Assembly (NCBI GenBank): GCA_021186555.1
Contig: JAJKFL010000005.1
Span: 4,410,321-4,474,320, forward strand
DNA length: 64,000 nucleotides
Direction of reading: 5' to 3'
DNA from: Reticulitermes speratus
Lineage: Eukaryota > Arthropoda > Insecta > Blattodea > Rhinotermitidae
Part shown: positions 10,252 to 23,176 of the stretch, piece by piece
Position numbering within the stretch: position 1 is the first letter of the stretch
Layout: every line of letters starts with the position of its first letter
Notes under the pieces: generated by a model
What the model was told of the DNA's origin: nothing
Databases searched by the model: none
What the model saw: only the letters and a program-made list of their open reading frames with translations
Translations under genes and position numbers: made by a program

Positions 10252-13200
10252 AGTTCATGATACAGTCATGGCGGGCTGTGTACACCGCAATGTTCAGGAT
10301 ACAGTCATGGCGGGCTGTGTACACCGTAATGTTCGTGATACAGTCAAATGGCGGGCATGTGTACACCGTAATGTTCAGGATACAGTACAATGGCGGGCTG
10401 TGTACACCGTAATGTTCTGATACTCATCGCGAACGTATGTGTACAGTAGGCGTGGCTGTGTACACCGTAATGTTCGTGATACAGTCATGGCGGGCTGTGT
10501 ACACCGTAATGTTCAGTGTCGTATGCGGTGGTACAGATGTTCGTACAGTCAATGGCGGGCTGGACACGATTTTGACAGTCATGCTTGTCCGTAATGTTCG
10601 ATGATACAGTCATGGCGTGGCTGTGTACACCGTAATGTTCTGATACAGTCAAATGGCGGGCTGTGTACACCGTAATGTTCGATGATACAGTCAAATGGCG
10701 GGCTGTGTATCACCGTAATGTTCGTGATACAGTCAAATGGTGTGAAGTAGTTGATCAGAGGCGTTCAGTAATGTTAACGTTGGCGGTGAAGTATGTGTAT
10801 ACAGCAAAGCGCTGTGTAGTATGCGAACTATGCGCGGTCCGTAAGTGATACGAAGGCGGCTGTCACCGTAAGTTTGATAGTCATGGGCTGGTACTATGTT
10901 GTACAGTCAATGCCTGGTCGTAATGTTCGGACAGTCAAGCGGCGTCATAATTCGTGATACGCAATGGGGGCTGTGTAACGATGTCGTACGTCTGGCGGGC
11001 GTCAGATGTTGTACAGATGCGCGTGTAACTAATGTTGATACTCATGGGTGAGTAGTGGATAATCATGGGTTACAGTCTGATACAGTCATGGCGGGCTGGT
11101 ACACCGTATGTCTGATACAGTCATGCGCTGTGTACACGTATGTTCGGATAAGTCATGGCGGTGTGACCGTATTTGTCGCAGGGGCTGGACGTAATGTTTG
11201 ATACAGTCAGCGGGCTGTGTCACGTAATGTTCTGACAGTCATGCGGTGGACGTAAGTCGATCAGTCATGGGCTGGTACACGTAATGTTCTGATACGTGGC
11301 GGGCGTGTACACTATGTTCGTGACAGCAAAGCGGCTGTGTACAGAATGTTCTATCAGTTGGCGGCTGTGTACACGAATGTGACGCAATGCGGTGTGTCAC
11401 CGTATGTATGCATCATGCGCTGTGTCACGTATGTGTGAACAGTCAAAGCGGGGTGACACGTAGTCGTGTACAGTCAAGCGGTGTGACGTAATTCTGTACA
11501 TAGGCGGGCTTGTACACCTATGTTTGAACAGCAATGCGGCTGTACCGATGTCGTACATCAATGGCGGCTGTGTACACGTAGATGATACAGTCATGGGCGT
11601 GACAGTAATGTCGTATACAGCAAATGGCGGGCTGAGTACACCGTAAGTCATGTACGTAGCGAGTGTACAGTATTTCTGATACAGTCAGGCGGCTGTTACC
11701 GTAATGCGGATCAGTAGCGGCTGTACGAATGACAGATACAGTCATGGCGGGCTGGTACACGTAAGTTCGTACGCATGGGGGCTGTGTAACTATGTCTATA
11801 CAGTCATGGCGGTGGTACACGTAAGTTCGTGTCGTCAAAGGGGGCGTGTACCCTATGGCATGATAAACATGGTTGACGTATTTTGATACATCTGGCGGGT
11901 GTGACGAATGTTATAGAAGGCGCTGGAACGTATGTTCTGATACAGTCATGGCGGGCTGTGTACACCGTAATTTCAGATACAGTCATGGCGGGCTGTGTAC
12001 ACCGTAATGTTCGTATACAGTCAATGGCGGGCTGTGTACACCGTAATGTTATGATACAGTCAGCGGCTGTGTACACCGTAATGTTCTGATACAGTCAAAT
12101 GGCGGCTGTGTACACCGTAATGTCAGATACAGTCATGGCGGGCTGTGTAACCGTAATGTTCTGATACAGTCAGGCGGCTGTGTACACCGTAATGTTCGGA
12201 TACAGTCAATGCGGGCTGTGTACACGTAATGTTCGTGATACAGTCAATGGCGGGCTGTGTACACCGTAATGTTATGATACAGTCATGGCGGGCTGTGTAC
12301 ACGTAATGTTCGTGATACAGTCAATGGCGGGCTGTGTACACCGTAATGTTCATGATACAGTCATGGCGGCTGTGTAACCGTAATGTTCGATACAGTCAAA
12401 TGGCGGGCTGTGTACACCGTAATGTTCGTGATACAGTCAAATGGCGGGCTGTGTACACCGTAATGTTCGTGATACAGTCAATGCGGGCTGTGTACACGTA
12501 ATGTTCTGATACAGTCAAATGGCGGGCTGTGTACACCGTAATGTTATGATACAGTCATGGCGGCTGTGTACACGTAATGTTCTGATACAGTCAATGGCGG
12601 GCTGTGTAACCGTAATGTTCTGATACAGTAAATGGCGGGCTGGTACACCGTAATGTTCTGATACAGTCATGGCGGGCTGTGTACACCGTAATGTTCGTGA
12701 TACAGTCATGGCGGGCTGTGTACACCGTAATGTTCGTGATACAGTCAATGGCGGGCTGTGTACACCGTAATGTTCTGATACAGTCAAATGGCGGGCTGTG
12801 TACACCGTAATGTTCGTGATACAGTCAATGGCGGCTGTGTACACCGTAATGTTCATGATACAGTCATGGCGGCTGTGTACACCGTAATGTTCGTGATACA
12901 GTCAAATGGCGGGCTGTGTACACCGTAATGTTCGTGATACAGTCAATGCGGGCTGTGTACACCGTAATGTTCGTGATACAGTCAATGGCGGGCTGTGTAC
13001 ACCGTAATGTTCGTGATACAGTCAATGGCGGGCTGTGTACACCGTAATGTTCGTGATACAGTCAAATGGCGGGCTGTGTACACCGTATGTTCTGATACAG
13101 TCAATGGCGGGCTGTGTACACCGTAATGTTCGTGATACAGTCAAATGGCGGCTGTACACGTAATGTTCATGATACAGTCATGGCGGGCTGTGTACACGTA

Positions 13201-16200
13201 ATGTTCGTGATACAGTCAATGGCGGCTGGTACACCGTAATGTTCTGATACAGTAAATGGCGGGCTGTGTACACCGTAATGTTCATGATACAGTCATGGCG
13301 GGCTGTGTACACCGTAATGTTCGTGATACAGTCAAATGGCGGGCTGTGTACACCGTAATGTTCATGATACAGTCATGGCGGGCTGTGTACACCGTAATGT
13401 TCGTGATACAGTCAAATGGCGGCTGTGTACACCGTAATGTTCATGATACAGTCATGGCGGGCTGTGTACACCGTAATGTTGTGATACAGTCAATGGCGGG
13501 CTGTGTACGGCTTGTACATGTATGCGGATAGTTCGTACAGTCAAGGGGACGTATGTTGACAGCAGGGGCGGTACTATTGCATGGCTGGTACCGTAATGTT
13601 AGTCTGGGTGTCATATGCGGTAATAGTATGGGAGTGTTGTATAGTATCCGAATGTTCTGATAAGTATGGCGGTGTTACACGTATGTTCGTAACAGTCAAT
13701 GGCGGGCTGTGTACCGTAATTCGGTCGTACATGAGGGCGTGTACACCGTAATGTTCTGATAAGTCAATGGGGGTTGTACACCGTAATTTCGATACAGTAG
13801 GCGGGCTGTGTACACGTAATGTTCTGATACAGTCAAATGGCGGGCTGTGTACACCGTAATGTTTGATACAGTCAAATGGCGGGCTGTGTACACCGTAATT
13901 TCAGATACAGTCATGGCGGGTGTGTACACCGTAATGTTCAGTCAAGCGGGCTGGTACACGTAATGTTGTAACGTCATGTCGGGCTGTTACACGTAATGTT
14001 GTACAGTCAAAGGCGGCTGTGTACGAATGTTCGTAACAGTCATGGCGGGCTGTGTACACAATTTCTGATCAGTCATGGCGGCTGTGTACACCGTAATGTT
14101 CGTATACAGTCAATGGCGGGTGGCCCGTGTTCATGATACAGTTGGCGGGTGACACGAATGGGGTTGTACACTAATGGCGGGTGGTCACTGGTTCTGTAAC
14201 GTAATGGCGGGCTGTGTACCGTAATGTCGTTCATGGCGGCGTGTAACCTAATGTTAATCATAGGGGCTGTGTACACCGTAATTCGTGATACAGCAAATGG
14301 CTGTAGTGTCAGTTACAGTCAATGCGGCTGTGACACCGTAATGTTCGTGATACACAAATGGGGGCTGGTAAGCGTGTTAGTTATATAAGTCATGGCGGGC
14401 TGTGTACACCGTAATGTTCGTGATCAGTCAAATGGCGGGCTGTGTACACCGAATGTTCGAGTTACACGAAGTGTACATGCGGCGTTGGTACACGTTGTGG
14501 TTCGTGTACATTCAATGGCATGGCGGTTAACTATTATTGATACAGTCATGCGGGCTGTGTACACGTAATGTTCGTGATACGTAATGGCGGGCGTAAGCGA
14601 TGTTCGTATATAAATGGCGGGCTGTGTACACCGTAATGTTCGTGATACAGTCAAATGGCGGGCTGGTACACCGTAATGTTCGTGATACAGTCAAATGGCG
14701 GGGTGTACACCGTAATTTCTGATACAGTCAAATGGCGGTGTGTACCTAATGTTCGTGATCAGTCAAATGGCGGGCTGTGTACACCGTAATGTTCTGGATA
14801 CAGTCAAATGGCGGGCTGAGTCACCGTAATTTCAGATACAGTCATGGCGGGCTGTGTACACCGTAATGTTCGTGATACAGTCAAATGGCGGGTGTACACC
14901 GTAATGTTCATGATACAGTCATGGCGGGCTGTGTACACGTAAATGTTCTGATACAGTCATGGGGGCTGTGTAACCGTATCGTTGTCGTGATGCAGTCAAG
15001 GGTGTGTGTACACTATGTTCTGTAATTGGGTACAGTAATGGCGGGTGTTACACGTAATGTTCATGTTACTGTCAGTGGCGGGCTGTGTACACCTAATGTT
15101 CATGATACAGTCATGGCGGTGTTGTACACCGTAATGTCGTGATACAGTCAAATGGCGGGCTGTGTACACCGTAATGTGCTGTGACACATGGCGGGCTGTT
15201 ACACCGTAAGTTCGTGATACACGTCAAATGGCGGGCTGTGTACAGCCGGATGTTCGTGATACAGTCAAATGGCGGTGTGTACACCATAATTTCGGTGATA
15301 CAGTCAATGGCGGGCTGATAACAATGGTCGTTGAACGTAATCGTGATACAGTACAAATGGTGCGTGTACCCGTAATGTGTGATATCAAATGGCGGGCTGG
15401 TACACCGTAATGTTATACAGTCAATGGCGGTGTGTACACCGTAATGTCGTGATACAGTCATGGCGGGCTGTGTACACGTAATGTTCGTGTAAGTCAAAGG
15501 GCGGGCTGTGTACACCGAATGTTTGTATACAGTCAATGGCGGGCTGTGTACACCGTAATGTTCGTGTACAGTCAATGGCGGGCTTGTGTACACCGTAATG
15601 TTCATGATACAGTCAAATGGCGGGCTGTGTACACCGTAATGTTCGTGATACAGTCAAATGGCGGGCTGTGTACACCGTAATGTTCGTGATACAGTCAAAT
15701 GGGGGCTGTGTACACCGTAATGTTCGTGATACAGTCAAATGGCGGCTGTGTACACCGTAATGTTCGTGATACAGTCAAATGGCGGGCTGTGTACACCGTA
15801 ATGTTCGTGATCCAATCAAATGGCGGGCTGTGTACACAGTAATGTTCGTGATACAGTCAAATGGCGGCTGTGTACACCGTAATGTTCGTGATACAGTCAA
15901 ATGGCGGCTGAGTACACCGTAATGTTCATGATACAGTCATGGCGGGCTGTGTACACCGTAATGTTCGTGATACAGTCAAATGGCGGGCTGAGTACACCGT
16001 AATGTTCATGATACAGTCAATGGCGGGCTGTGTACACGTAACGTTTCGTGATACAGTTGGGCGGGCTGTGTACACCGTAATGTTCGTGATACAGTCAAAT
16101 GGCGGGCTGTGTACACCGTAATGTTCATGATACAGTCATGGCGGGCTGTGTACACCGTAATGTTCGTGATACAGTCAAATGGCGGGCTGTGTACACCGTA

Positions 16201-17432
16201 ATGTTCATGATACAGTCATGGCGGGCTGTGTACACCGTAATGTTCGTGATACAGTCAAATGGCGGGCTGTGTACACCGTAATGTTCGTGATACAGTCAAA
16301 TGGCGGGCTGTGTACACCGTAATGTTCGTGATACAGTCAAATGGCGGGCTGTGTACACCGTAATGTTCAGGATACAGTCATGGCGGGCTGTGTACACCGT
16401 AATGTTCATGATACAGTCAAATGGCGGGCTGTGTACACCGTAATGTTCATGATACAGTCATGGCGGGCTGTGTACACCATTATGTTCATGATACAGTTAA
16501 ATGGCGGGCTGTGTACACCGTAATGTTCATGATACAGTCAAATGGCGGGCTGTGTACACCGTAATGTTCATGATACAGTCATGGCGGGCTGTGTACACCG
16601 TAATGTTCATGATACAGTCATGGCGGTCTGTGTACACCGTAATGTTCAGGATACAGTCATGGCGGGCTGTGTACACCGTAATGTTTATGATACAGTCATG
16701 GCGGGCTGTGTACACCGTAATGTTTATGATACAGTCAAATGGCGGGCTGTGTACACCGTAATGTTCGTGATACAGTCATGGCGGGCTGTGTACATCGTAA
16801 TGTTCGTGATACAGTCAAATGGCGGGCTGTGTACACCGTAATGTTCGTGATACAGTCAAATGGCGGGCTGTGTACACCGTAATGTTCATGATACAGTCAT
16901 GGCGGGCTGTGTACACCGTAATGTTCGTGATACAGTCAAATGGCGGGCTGTGTACACCGTAATGTTCATGATACAGTCAAATGGCGGGCTGTGTACACCG
17001 TAATGTTCATGATACAGTCATGGCGGGCTGTGTACACCGTAATGTTTATGATACAGTCATGGCGGGCTGTGTACACCTTAATGTTCATGATACAGTCATG
17101 GCGGGCTGTGTACACCGTAATGTTCATGATACAGTCATGGCGGTCTGTGTACACCGTAATGTTCAGGATACAGTCATGGCGGGCTGTGTACACCGTAATG
17201 TTCATGATACAGTCATGGCGGGCTGTGTACACCGTAATGTTCATGATACAGTTAAATGGCGGGCTGTGTACACCGTAATGTTCATGATACAGTCATGGCG
17301 GGCTGTGTACACCGTAATGTTCATGATACAGTCAAATGGCGGGCTGTGTACACCGTAATGTTCAGGATACAGTCATGGCGGGCTGTGTACACCGTAATGT
17401 TCATGATACAGTCAAATGGCGGGCTGTGTACA
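10252..17432. repeat. 39/41-bp satellite array, 7.2 kb
   Basis: About 180 units of ATGGCGGGCTGTGTACACCG followed by TAATGTTCNTGATACAGTCA. Units are 39 bp (GTCATGG) or 41 bp (GTCAAATGG), and in places alternate as an 80-bp dimer. The ends (10252-10400 and about 15600-17432) are nearly perfect. In 10420-11930 and 13500-15500 units lose single bases at many positions and some are barely recognisable. A variant unit with CGGTCTGTG at 16621 recurs 517 bp later, showing a recent block duplication of about 13 units. Both strands carry many open frames because stops are rare in the unit. None is a gene. Confidence 0.96.
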
Positions 17433-18426
17433 TCTAATGACATATTTCTTGTGAGTGAAATGTAAAAAGGTGTAATGTTTTGATACTATTCACTCCGTGC
17501 TTTTTGCTTGTACACATTCATATACACTAACATATGCACGTAACATAATTAAAATCATAAATAACGTGGTACCTTCCTATATGTTTCGGCGATTAAATTG
17601 CCATCTTCTGGGATTTAAGTACAACGTAATACATAATACCAATACATTAATGTCTTATATATAATATTAAAATGTTAAATTTAGAGAGTGTATAAAACTG
17701 CAGCCGTAAAATTCAACAATATGGAAACTATTGTTATTACAATACTGATACGTACTTAATTAGAATTCAAAATTTGTGCTATGTGTAGTCATATGTATAC
17801 GAATGGTGGTTTAGATCCAAATTGTGATGTCCTTATGACGTATATTGCTGTGTGCTGTGTAGGAAGGTGCCGTGTTATGGTGTTATGGTGTTATGGTGTT
17901 ATGGCATACACTATACCTGTAACAATTTCGCAACTGTGTATAGAAGGAAACGAGACAAGTGAATTACTGGCTGGACCAGAGCGGGCTGTTCCTCCTCTTC
18001 TGATTCGTGGATTTTCATGGCAGTGGGACGCTGTTTTGAATGGATGCCCTCACACCACATTTTACGGGTCGCTGTGCACACCGGGTTCTGTATTGTGCTC
18101 CATAAATCTCGAGGGAAGTGGTAATGGTGCGTTGTGGTCTGCTTGACATCACATCTGAAGCCAGTAGGAGGTATGCAATTTATACCGCTGGTGTCTAATG
18201 ATAATTCAGATGCTTTTGGAGCAGAGTGGCTATGATAATTGTGGTTGAAAAGGAGAGAATTATTGTAATTAGGAATTGTGTGGCAATGCGGAGTGGTTGC
18301 GATGTAGTGTCGTTGGTGAGACACGTTTTAACCCTTTAAGGCTCTGTGGTTGCGTTAGGTGACGTGATGATTGACATTCAAAATTTGACTTTCTGTCCAA
18401 AAAGTAATGCATTTGGTTTTTATATG
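17433..18426. other. Unassigned region with short GTTATGGT repeat
   Basis: Contains a decayed ribozyme-like motif (annotated separately) and a short GTTATGGT run at about 17873-17905. Overlapping opposed frames of 121 codons (17781-18146, plus) and 137 codons (17911-18324, minus) have no recognisable domain, and neither is preferred. No splice or polyA evidence favours a gene. Confidence 0.35.
17571..17613 (-). ncRNA. Decayed hammerhead-like motif
   Basis: On the minus strand CCCAGAAGATGGC, a short loop, CGCC and GAAACATATAGG follow the order of the better copies. The core is CAGAAGA instead of CTGANGA, so the invariant U4 position is lost. Probably inactive. Confidence 0.4.
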
Positions 18427-19690
18427 TATCTCAGAACAAACAGCGATTATTTCACTGTACAGCATTAACTGACTGGTTTGTATAACTGAGACGGAGTGTG
18501 TTTACTGCGCGGTACGGACTGTATTTGTGTGTTTTGTGTGGATCTCAGAACAAACAGCGATTATTTCACTGTACAGCATTAACTGACTGGTTTGTATAAC
18601 TGAGACGGAGTGTGTTTACTGCGCGGTACGGACTGTATTTATGTGTTTTGTGTGGATCTCAGAACAAACAGCGATTATTTCACTGTACAACATTAACTGA
18701 CTGGTTTGTATAACTGAGACGGAGTGTGTTTACTGCGCGGTACGGACTGTATTTATGTGTTTTGTGTGGATCTCAGAACAAACAGCGATTATTTCACTGT
18801 ACAACATTACTGGTTTGTATAACTGAGACGGAGTGTGTTTACTGCGCGGTACGGACTGTATTTATGTGTTTTGTGTGGATCTCAGAACAAACAGCGATTA
18901 TTTCACTGTACAACATTAACTGACTGGTTTGTATAACTGAGACGGAGTGTGTTTACTGCGCGGTACGGACTGTATTTTTGTGTTTTGTGTGGATCTCAGA
19001 ACAAACAGCGATTATTTCACTGTACAGCATTAACTGACTGGTTTGTATAACTGAGACGGAGTGTGTTTACTGCGCGGTACGAACTGTATTTATGTGTTTT
19101 GTGTGGATCTCAGAACAAACAGCGATTATTTCACTGTACAGCATTAACTGACTGGTTTGTATAACTGAGACGGAGTGTGTTTACTGCGCGGTACGAACTG
19201 TATTTATGTGTTTTGTGTGGATCTCAGAACAAACAGCGATTATTTCACTGTACAGCATTAACTGACTGGTTTGTATAACTGAGACGGAGTGTGTTTACTG
19301 CGCGGTACGGACTGTATTTATGTGTTTTGTGTGGATCTCAGAACAAACAGCGATTATTTCACTGTACAGCATTAACTGACTGGTTTGTATAACTGAGACG
19401 GAGTGTGTTTACTGCGCGGTACGGACTGTATTTATGTGTTTTGTGTGGATCTCAGAACAAACAGCGATTATTTCACTGTACAGCATTAACTGACTGGTTT
19501 GTATAACTGAGACGGAGTGTGTTTACTGCGCGGTACGGACTGTATTTATGTGTTTTGTGTGGATCTCAGAACAAACAGCGATTATTTCACTGTACAACAT
19601 TAACTGAGTGGTTTGTATAACTGAGACGGAGTGTGTTTACTGCGCGGTACGGACTGTATTTATGTGTTTTGTGTGGATCTCAGAACAAAC
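18427..19690. repeat. 114-bp satellite array
   Basis: Eleven copies of a 114-bp unit (GATCTCAGAACAAACAGCG, ATTATTTCACTGTACAGC, TGACTGGTTTGTATAACTG, AGACGGAGTGTGTTTACTGC, GGTACGGACTGTATTTATG). Copies differ at only a few sites, such as ACAACATT versus ACAGCATT and GGACTG versus GAACTG. The high homogeneity implies recent expansion or gene conversion. A single further half unit with GTATAACCGACATGGAG lies at about 20360, beyond the LINE fragment. Confidence 0.96.
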
Positions 19691-19739
19691 AAACAGAACA
19701 TACATGCTCCAGCACAGATTATGACTGGAGAATGTGGAA

Positions 19740-20340
19740 TATTTCAACTATTTGAGTGGCATGGTAACAAATGTTGCAAGATGTACACGTGAAATTAAAT
19801 CCAGTATTGCCATGGCAAAAGCTTCTACAAGAAGAAGACTCTTTTCACAAGCAAATTGGACTTATATTTAATGAAGAAACCAATTAAATGCTACACTTGC
19901 AACATCGTTTATTTATGGTGCTGAAAGTTGGACACTTCGGAAAATAGATCGGAAGTATCTTGAAAGTTCTGAAATGTGGTGCTGGAGAAGGATGGAGAAG
20001 ATCAGTTGGACTGACTGTGTGAGAAATGAAGAAGTATTACACAGAGTTAAGGTGGAGAGGAATATCGTACATACAATAAAAATAAGAAAGACTAACTGGA
20101 TTGGTCACATCTTGCGTAGAAACTGCCTTCTGAAACACGTTATTGAAGGAAAGACTTAAACAACGAGAAGACGAGGAAGAAGGGGTAAGCAGCTACTTGA
20201 TCTTAAGAAAAATATAAGACACTATCATTTGAAATACAAAGCGCTATATCACACTCTGTGGAGAACTTGCTTTGGAAGAGGCTATGGACCTGTCGTAAGT
20301 CAGAATACTGAATGATTGAATGAATGAGTGAATGAATGAA
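19740..20340 (+). pseudogene. LINE C-terminal tail (LINE X), 5' truncated
   Basis: Broken frames encode a LINE post-RT tail. Residues such as VARCTREIKSSIAMAKA precede a frameshift. Then 19974-20159 is open and encodes MWCWRRMEKISWTDCVRNEE and NWIGHILRRNCLLKHVIEG, followed after a stop by RRGRRGKQLLDLKKN and LWRTCFGRGYGPVV. The copy ends in a GAATGAAT microsatellite tail at 20311-20340, a typical 3' end for a non-LTR element. The same protein tail occurs on the minus strand at 27826-28262. The insertion lies at the edge of the 114-bp array, with a half repeat unit beyond it at about 20360. Confidence 0.8.
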
Positions 20341-20580
20341 CATGATTAACTGAGTAATGTGTATAACCGACATGGAGAATGTTCACTACGCAGTACGGCT
20401 AACTATCTAAACATAATTCATTTATTCTTTGTCTTTAAAGCGTCAGTATAATGGGAGATAAATTAATAAATGTTTCTGCAGCGACTTTAACAACAATGTT
20501 CCCGAAACCACAGTAAATGAATATGAGGACCGACAGCTCATGTAAATGCTTTAAAATTAAGTGTAATTCCCTACAGTACA

Positions 20581-20883
20581 GGGGGCGCGCGGTGGCGCAG
20601 TTGATTGAGGCACTACGCTACAAACCGAAACGTCGCGGGTTCGATTCCCGATGTGTCATTGGAATTTTTCATTGACATAATCGGTTCGGTCGCACTATGT
20701 CCCTGGGGTCGACTCAGCCTCTAACAGAAATGAGTACCAGGAATCTTTCCTGGGGGGTAACGGCGGCCGGTGCGTAGGGCTGACATCCTTACCACCTTCA
20801 TGTGCCGATTGTCTAGAGATCTGGGAGGCTCAACCTCCTGGAACCCTAAGGGCCTGTCCAGGCCTGTAATGGGATTACTTTTA
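20581..20883 (+). mobile_element. tRNA-derived SINE, family D, full length
   Basis: The tRNA-like head includes GGTGGCGCAGTTGATTGAGG and GCGGGTTCGATTCCCGATG. The body includes GGGGTCGACTCAGCCTCTAA, AGAAATGAGTACCAGGAAT and TGCCGATTGTCTAGA, and it ends ATTACTTTTACC. A perfect 12-bp target duplication, CCCTACAGTACA, lies at 20569-20580 and 20884-20895. Related copies occur at 25918, 30354, 43362 and 48897. Confidence 0.93.
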
Positions 20884-21188
20884 CCCTACAGTACAAGCAC
20901 ATTAATTTATCTGACCAATATCATTTGTCACTTTCTGTCGGTTCATTTGTCGCATATGCCGTAGTTGATGAGTGGCCCGCCATCCCGCACGTTGGAATAG
21001 CGGCGGGAATTTACGAACGATATTGGTCAGATAAAACAATGAAGCTACATATTTACAGTCTCATGATTTGTTTCAGTACGAGATACACTTGTGTGTTGTA
21101 ACTGGACAGTAAATAAAGCTGAAATAAGCTGAAATACTTCTTGAGCCAAAATGACTGCACATTACATTCTATTTTTAAGATTGTTTGC

Positions 21189-21880
21189 AAAATTGCGAAA
21201 AGCGACTGTTAGCTCCTTTATGTCTGTCTGTCCGTTTGTACGCATGAAACACCTCGGCTCTCACTGTACGGATTTTTATTAAATTTGATATTTGAGGATT
21301 TTTCGAAACTCCATAAACAAAATTCAAATTTCATTAAAATCTGACAAGAATAACCGGAACTTACATGAAGACCTATGTACATTTATGGTAATATCTCATT
21401 GAATTCTTCTTATAATGAGAAATGTTTCAGAGAAAATTTGTAGAGAAAATCAAAACACACATTTTATGTTCAATAACTTTTTCCCGAAAATCGTGCCGTT
21501 TATGAGATAACGTGGAAAAATATGGTACAGTCAGACAGGCCACAGATGACAATATAATACGGCGCATGCGCTTTGCATGCTGGATAACTAAGGCTACAGA
21601 CTTAATGTTACTCATTTTGTACATTTTCTTTTCTATGTTTATTGTCCGACGAATGTACAATTTTCATTGATATTTCCGTATTCGTGTAGGTTATTGATAT
21701 GTGCCGCATACGCTGATTGTGGGTCGTCGTTCCGGATGTATCTGATATGTTCCTTATATCTCTGTTTTAGGTTTCAGACACACACTAACAATATGTAACA
21801 CTTATTCCTTTCCACAGCAACAATGGTTACGTGAAAGCTCCTCAATATTACGTTTATACATACATTGTCTATCTTGTTAT
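21189..21880. mobile_element. Dispersed repeat E, copy 1, interrupted
   Basis: About 410 bp (21189-21601) and a further 100 bp (21777-21880) are colinear with 26470-26996. Shared landmarks are AAAGCGACTRTTAGC, ATGAAGACCTATGTACATTT, GACAATATAATACGGCGCAT and CCACAGCAACAATGGTTACG. Relative to copy 2 it carries 175 extra bases (21602-21776), flanked by CAGAC on both sides. No coding capacity was found and the class is unknown. Confidence 0.75.
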
Positions 21881-22692
21881 GTACAAAATGGAGTGGTGAA
21901 TAAATCTGATTGTTGCTGCAATAATTGGTTTGCTCTGTGCTATCCTTGCTTTTCAGTTGTTATTCACAACTAAATCAACACAGTTGCTGAAACATTGTTA
22001 CTGTTGTTTATGCGTGTCTGCGTTTCAATAAACGCATCTCATCAGTCCGGGATGTAGCGACCATAATTTTGTGCCCCCGTGATGCTGTCAGCTATCCTCA
22101 GCAGAATAATTGTGTTACACTTCAACTAGACCGGTGCAATTATTCCGTTTGGTAATTAAGTGTACTAGCATACCATTCGAGTTGCGGTAACAGCCATGAA
22201 TATCCCCCAAATGACACCCAGTAAAATTAGTATGACGTAAGCCAATGTACGGTTGGATAGACCTAAATGAAAAAAAAAAAGAGCACAAAATCACACACGG
22301 CGGTGTTGATGGAAATTTGAAATTTTGTGGCATGTGACGCCGTGTCATTGGGCGAGTAGTTCCCGACTTTTCGAAAGATCGTGGTGCCTTCATCCTCAGG
22401 GTCCAGTAGTCTATGTTTTTCAGGTAGGCACCCAGGATTTTTCTTTTGGGGACGGGGTGGCTGACCCTCGGGTTATATATAATTTATATTTTATTTCAAG
22501 GCTATGTTATAAAAACATGTCATAACATAACATAACATAACATAACACTGTTTGCAACTGGATTTATATACATATAAATATAACTACATGTTCTATGACA
22601 CAGTCACCTAATTTAAATCAAAGGTCTAATCTTCTTGTTTTTTTAACTTTATCTAAGACTTTCTAATTTTTTATTTTATTTTACAAAGTGTT
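21881..22692. other. Unassigned region with CATAA microsatellite
   Basis: Holds a CATAA pentanucleotide run at about 22521-22556 and an A-rich stretch at 22268-22279. Overlapping short frames at 22115-22525 show no motif. Confidence 0.4.
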
Positions 22693-22772
22693 TTTTTCAC
22701 CGGTGTTCGAACCCTGGACCATCCATCCCGTAGCAAGTCGCTATACCGACTACACTTACCCGGCTCCAGTAG
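22693..22772 (-). mobile_element. SINE family B head fragment
   Basis: The minus strand reads GCGACTTGCTACGGG and then a B box GGTTCGAACACCGG, matching only the tRNA-like head of family B. The body is missing. Confidence 0.55.
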
Positions 22773-23176
22773 GCGGAAATCAGAAGCAGTAACTAAGGTA
22801 CTTTATTCCTGCTAGTCTTTTAGAGCAGTGGTATTCAACCTGGGGTACGCGTACCTCCGGGGGTACGCAAAGACATCTTAGGGGGTACGAAAAATTAACA
22901 AAAAATAAATATGTTATTTCATTATAAACACTGAATAATCAGGGCCAGATTTAGGGTTAGCCACAAGAGACCGGACGTAAGGACATGCGATTTGGAAGCG
23001 CCATTATATATATATATATATATCCTTTATGCGATTCTTATCTGGGCGGCTAGTTTCATTTTATTCCACATAGTGCATTAATATATTTGTTATTTAATAG
23101 CTTGACTCTCCTTTTTCTCATTTAAAACTTATTATTTAATACATTATTTTGGATGTAATTTATTTAATTTATTTTA

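Noticed and set aside
16501-17465. Frames of up to 125 codons rich in HRNVHDTV on plus and MNITVYTARHDC on minus
   Set aside because: Products of the 39/41-bp array. Both strands are open for lack of stops in the unit.
17781-18324. Opposed frames of 121 and 137 codons considered as a gene
   Set aside because: Neither strand has a motif, splice or polyA support that would favour it, and length is within chance for this composition.
20620-20640. CCGAAACGTCGCGG in a SINE D head considered as ribozyme 3' half
   Set aside because: It is a substitution variant of the tRNA-like head (other copies read GCCGGAAGGTCGCGG).
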